DNA from: CAZBRS01 sp964494475
GTDB taxonomy: Bacteria > Myxococcota_A > UBA9042 > CAZBRS01
DNA: 34,474 nucleotides
Assembly: GCA_964494475.1 (NCBI GenBank)
Contig: CAZBRS010000061.1
Location: forward strand, 1-34,474
Reading direction: 5' to 3'
The notes under the pieces were generated by a model, which was not told the origin of the DNA, ran no database searches, and worked only from the letters and a program-made list of their open reading frames with translations. Positions 32,749-34,474 of the stretch are shown piece after piece. A program made the translations under genes and the position numbers. Position 1 is the first letter of the stretch; the number at the start of each line of letters is the position of its first letter.

Positions 32749-34474
32749 ATGATGACGCGAACCGTAACGCATTCGCTCCTGCTGTCGTTCGCTCTCCTCG
32801 CGCTCGCGTGCGGAGGCGGCGCCTCGGACCATGACGCGGTCACTGACGCGGTCGACGTGGCGGCCGACGGGCACCTCCCCGACGGGACCGATCCCGACGC
32901 GGTCGGCAAGGACGGCGACGAGCCGGCCCCCGAGGCCATCGACGCCGTCGAGCCCGAGCCCGAGGTGGTCGACCCGGCCGTGCAGGCCGCGATCGACGAG
33001 GGAAAGCACTGGCTGGCCAACGCCGAGCCCTGGATGGCCAAGGACGCCTTCCTGCGCGCGCTCGACCTCGCCCCGGGCAACGCCGACGCGCGCTTCGGCG
33101 CGGGCCTCGCGCAGCTGGTCTACGGCGCCGAGCAGTTCCTGACCATCGTCCAGATGCTCACGGGCCAGGCGTTCGGCTTTCCCCCGCCCCCCGTGGGCGT
33201 GCTGCCCCTGCCCCAGCAGACCGAGAACGACTACCTGGCCGAGGCCCTGCACACGCTGCTGAACGAGCTGCGCGCCGAGTTCGCCGCCGCCGAGGCGCAC
33301 TTCGACGCCCTGGGCGACGTCGAGCTGGCCTGGGACATCGAGGGCGTGCCGCTCTACGCCGGCGTGCGGCCCATCATGGTCTTCCGCGGCACCTACACGC
33401 GCACCGACCTCGAGCTCATCCGGGCCGTGACCGACGTGTTCATTTGGGTGTGCGACCTGCTGGTGGCGCAAGACTTCCACACCGACGTGATGACCGTCAT
33501 CTCGTTCGTCACGGGCGCCGACGATCTCGACGTGTGGCTCATCCTGAACACGCTCGGCTACCTGCTGGACCAGGATCCGCGCTTCTTCCAGCTGCGCGAG
33601 GACGACGGGCTGGCGCTGGCCGACGACGGCTACCGGCGCCTGAAGGGCGTGGGCGAGCACCTGCTGGCCGCGTTCGAGCGCCTGGACGGCGCCACGCCCA
33701 CGGAGTCGACGATCTCCTTCTTCGACCCCGACCTCGCCGCCGACACGCTGGTGCTCCGGAACAAGGTCGACCACTCGAAGGCGGCGGGGCCCGAGGAGGT
33801 GCCGCTGACCATGACCTTCACGCCGAAGGTGCGCACCACCTACGAGAACCTGCTGACCGCGATTTCGACGCCGGGCTCGCTGGCCACCTGGGACGACTCG
33901 CTGGCCCAGATCGCCACCCTGGTCGTGGGCATGTCGAAGACGGGGCTGCTGCAGTTCCTGCTCGGCGATCTGATCCCCATCGACCTGTCGGCCCTCGAGA
34001 TCCACCAGGCCATCGTGGTCGTGAACAACCTGGTGCCGGCCCCCATCGCCCTCGACTGGGGCACCTTCCACCAGCACCCGGTGGGCCTGCGCGCCGTGCT
34101 GCCCCGCATCGAGTACGACCCCGACGGCGCCAACCCCTCGAACTTCCAGATCGAGTGGGAGTGCCCCGACGAGATCGCCGCCAACGGCGGGCAGGCCGCG
34201 GGGGCCGCGGGCTTCATCTGCACCGCCGACGCCCTGCTGGTCGACGCGCCGCACTTCGTGGGCACGCCCTTCGAGATCCCCGCCGACGGCGTGGTCTCGC
34301 GCCTGCCCTACCTGGTGTGGGACGACCCGACCCTAGGCGGCCTGCTCTTCGTCGACCCCAGCCTGGTCGACGGCGCCCTCAACATCGAGCCGGGCTTCGC
34401 GCCCGCCGACAACTTCACGTTGAACCTCGCGCTGCGCGGCATGCTCGACGGCATCATCGACATGTTCGTGAAGT
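32749..34474 (+). CDS. large lipoprotein of unknown function (partial, runs off right edge)
   Basis: An open frame of at least 575 codons that has no stop before the window ends. The ATG at 32749 (a second ATG follows at 32752) has GGAGG 6 nt upstream, overlapping the stop of the phosphoesterase gene, so the two form an operon. The signal peptide ends in L-A-L-A-C (Cys21). An Asp/Pro/Glu-rich linker covers about 25-80. Residues about 83-125 ('GKHWLANAEPWMAKDAFLRA', 'LAPGNADARFGAGLA') look like TPR-type helices. The remainder is Leu/Asp-rich with long hydrophobic helices and 'YDPDGANPSNFQIEWECPDE' toward the end. No family recognised. It could be a partner of the propeller/phosphoesterase lipoprotein. 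Confidence 0.85.
   Translation, partial: MMTRTVTHSLLLSFALLALACGGGASDHDAVTDAVDVAADGHLPDGTDPDAVGKDGDEPAPEAIDAVEPEPEVVDPAVQAAIDEGKHWLANAEPWMAKDAFLRALDLAPGNADARFGAGLAQLVYGAEQFLTIVQMLTGQAFGFPPPPVGVLPLPQQTENDYLAEALHTLLNELRAEFAAAEAHFDALGDVELAWDIEGVPLYAGVRPIMVFRGTYTRTDLELIRAVTDVFIWVCDLLVAQDFHTDVMTVISFVTGADDLDVWLILNTLGYLLDQDPRFFQLREDDGLALADDGYRRLKGVGEHLLAAFERLDGATPTESTISFFDPDLAADTLVLRNKVDHSKAAGPEEVPLTMTFTPKVRTTYENLLTAISTPGSLATWDDSLAQIATLVVGMSKTGLLQFLLGDLIPIDLSALEIHQAIVVVNNLVPAPIALDWGTFHQHPVGLRAVLPRIEYDPDGANPSNFQIEWECPDEIAANGGQAAGAAGFICTADALLVDAPHFVGTPFEIPADGVVSRLPYLVWDDPTLGGLLFVDPSLVDGALNIEPGFAPADNFTLNLALRGMLDGIIDMFVK

Noticed and set aside
30342..33080. A 912-codon open frame on the minus strand
   Set aside because: Antisense to the propeller/phosphoesterase gene, which has a signal peptide, ribosome site and recognisable domains. 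The minus frame has none.

Overview
The window is very GC-rich and gene-dense. It suggests a member of the Myxococcota (former Deltaproteobacteria). The clues are the gene order pilB-pilT-pilC-pilS-pilR, many lipoproteins whose lipidated Cys is followed by Asp/Pro/Ala-rich or Cys-rich linkers, abundant two-component proteins with HD-GYP outputs, and frequent GTG/TTG starts with GGAGG-type ribosome binding sites. The placement rests on gene content and style only; no rRNA or other marker is present. No intergenic gap exceeds about 200 bases. I saw no tRNA, rRNA, IS element or CRISPR array.

Region 1 (1-10242) is an island of secreted carbohydrate-active lipoproteins. A leftward operon (3414 to 16, probably continuing past the left edge) encodes a calcium-motif lipoprotein, a PIG-L-type deacetylase and a clan GH-A-like glycoside hydrolase. 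Two rightward genes encode an NTF2/SnoaL-like lipoprotein and a GH31 lipoprotein of the sulfoquinovosidase (YihQ) type. A second leftward operon (10242 to 6822) with ATGA stop/start overlaps encodes a lipoprotein, an ATC-hydrolase-family protein and a GH5 endoglycoceramidase-like lipoprotein. A perfect 23-bp palindrome sits between the two divergent promoters near 3486.

Region 2 (10349-17076) is a signalling array, all leftward: PAS kinase plus HD-GYP regulator (17076-14835), then REC-PAS kinase, a second HD-GYP regulator and an eight-TM kinase (14672-10349). The two sets are paralogous, and the receiver at the front of the REC-PAS kinase has Gly where the phosphoacceptor Asp should be.

Region 3 (17177-20618) holds alanine dehydrogenase, an unrecognised single-TM protein and a CPBP intramembrane protease with a large extra domain. 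Region 4 (20724-28108) is the type IV pilus motor and regulatory operon pilB-pilT-pilC-pilS-pilR, behind a near-consensus sigma-70 promoter; pilA does not follow pilR. A 44-aa membrane peptide converges on pilR.

Region 5 (28363-34474) contains prfB with a classic programmed +1 frameshift, a 57-aa basic protein just upstream of it, a small exported protein, a YVTN-propeller/phosphoesterase lipoprotein, and a large lipoprotein gene that runs off the right edge.

Functionally the window combines surface glycan or glycolipid processing, probable c-di-GMP turnover (two HD-GYP proteins) and the pilus motor, whose PilB has an N-terminal MshEN-like domain, a known c-di-GMP-binding fold. A regulatory connection among these is inference from proximity.
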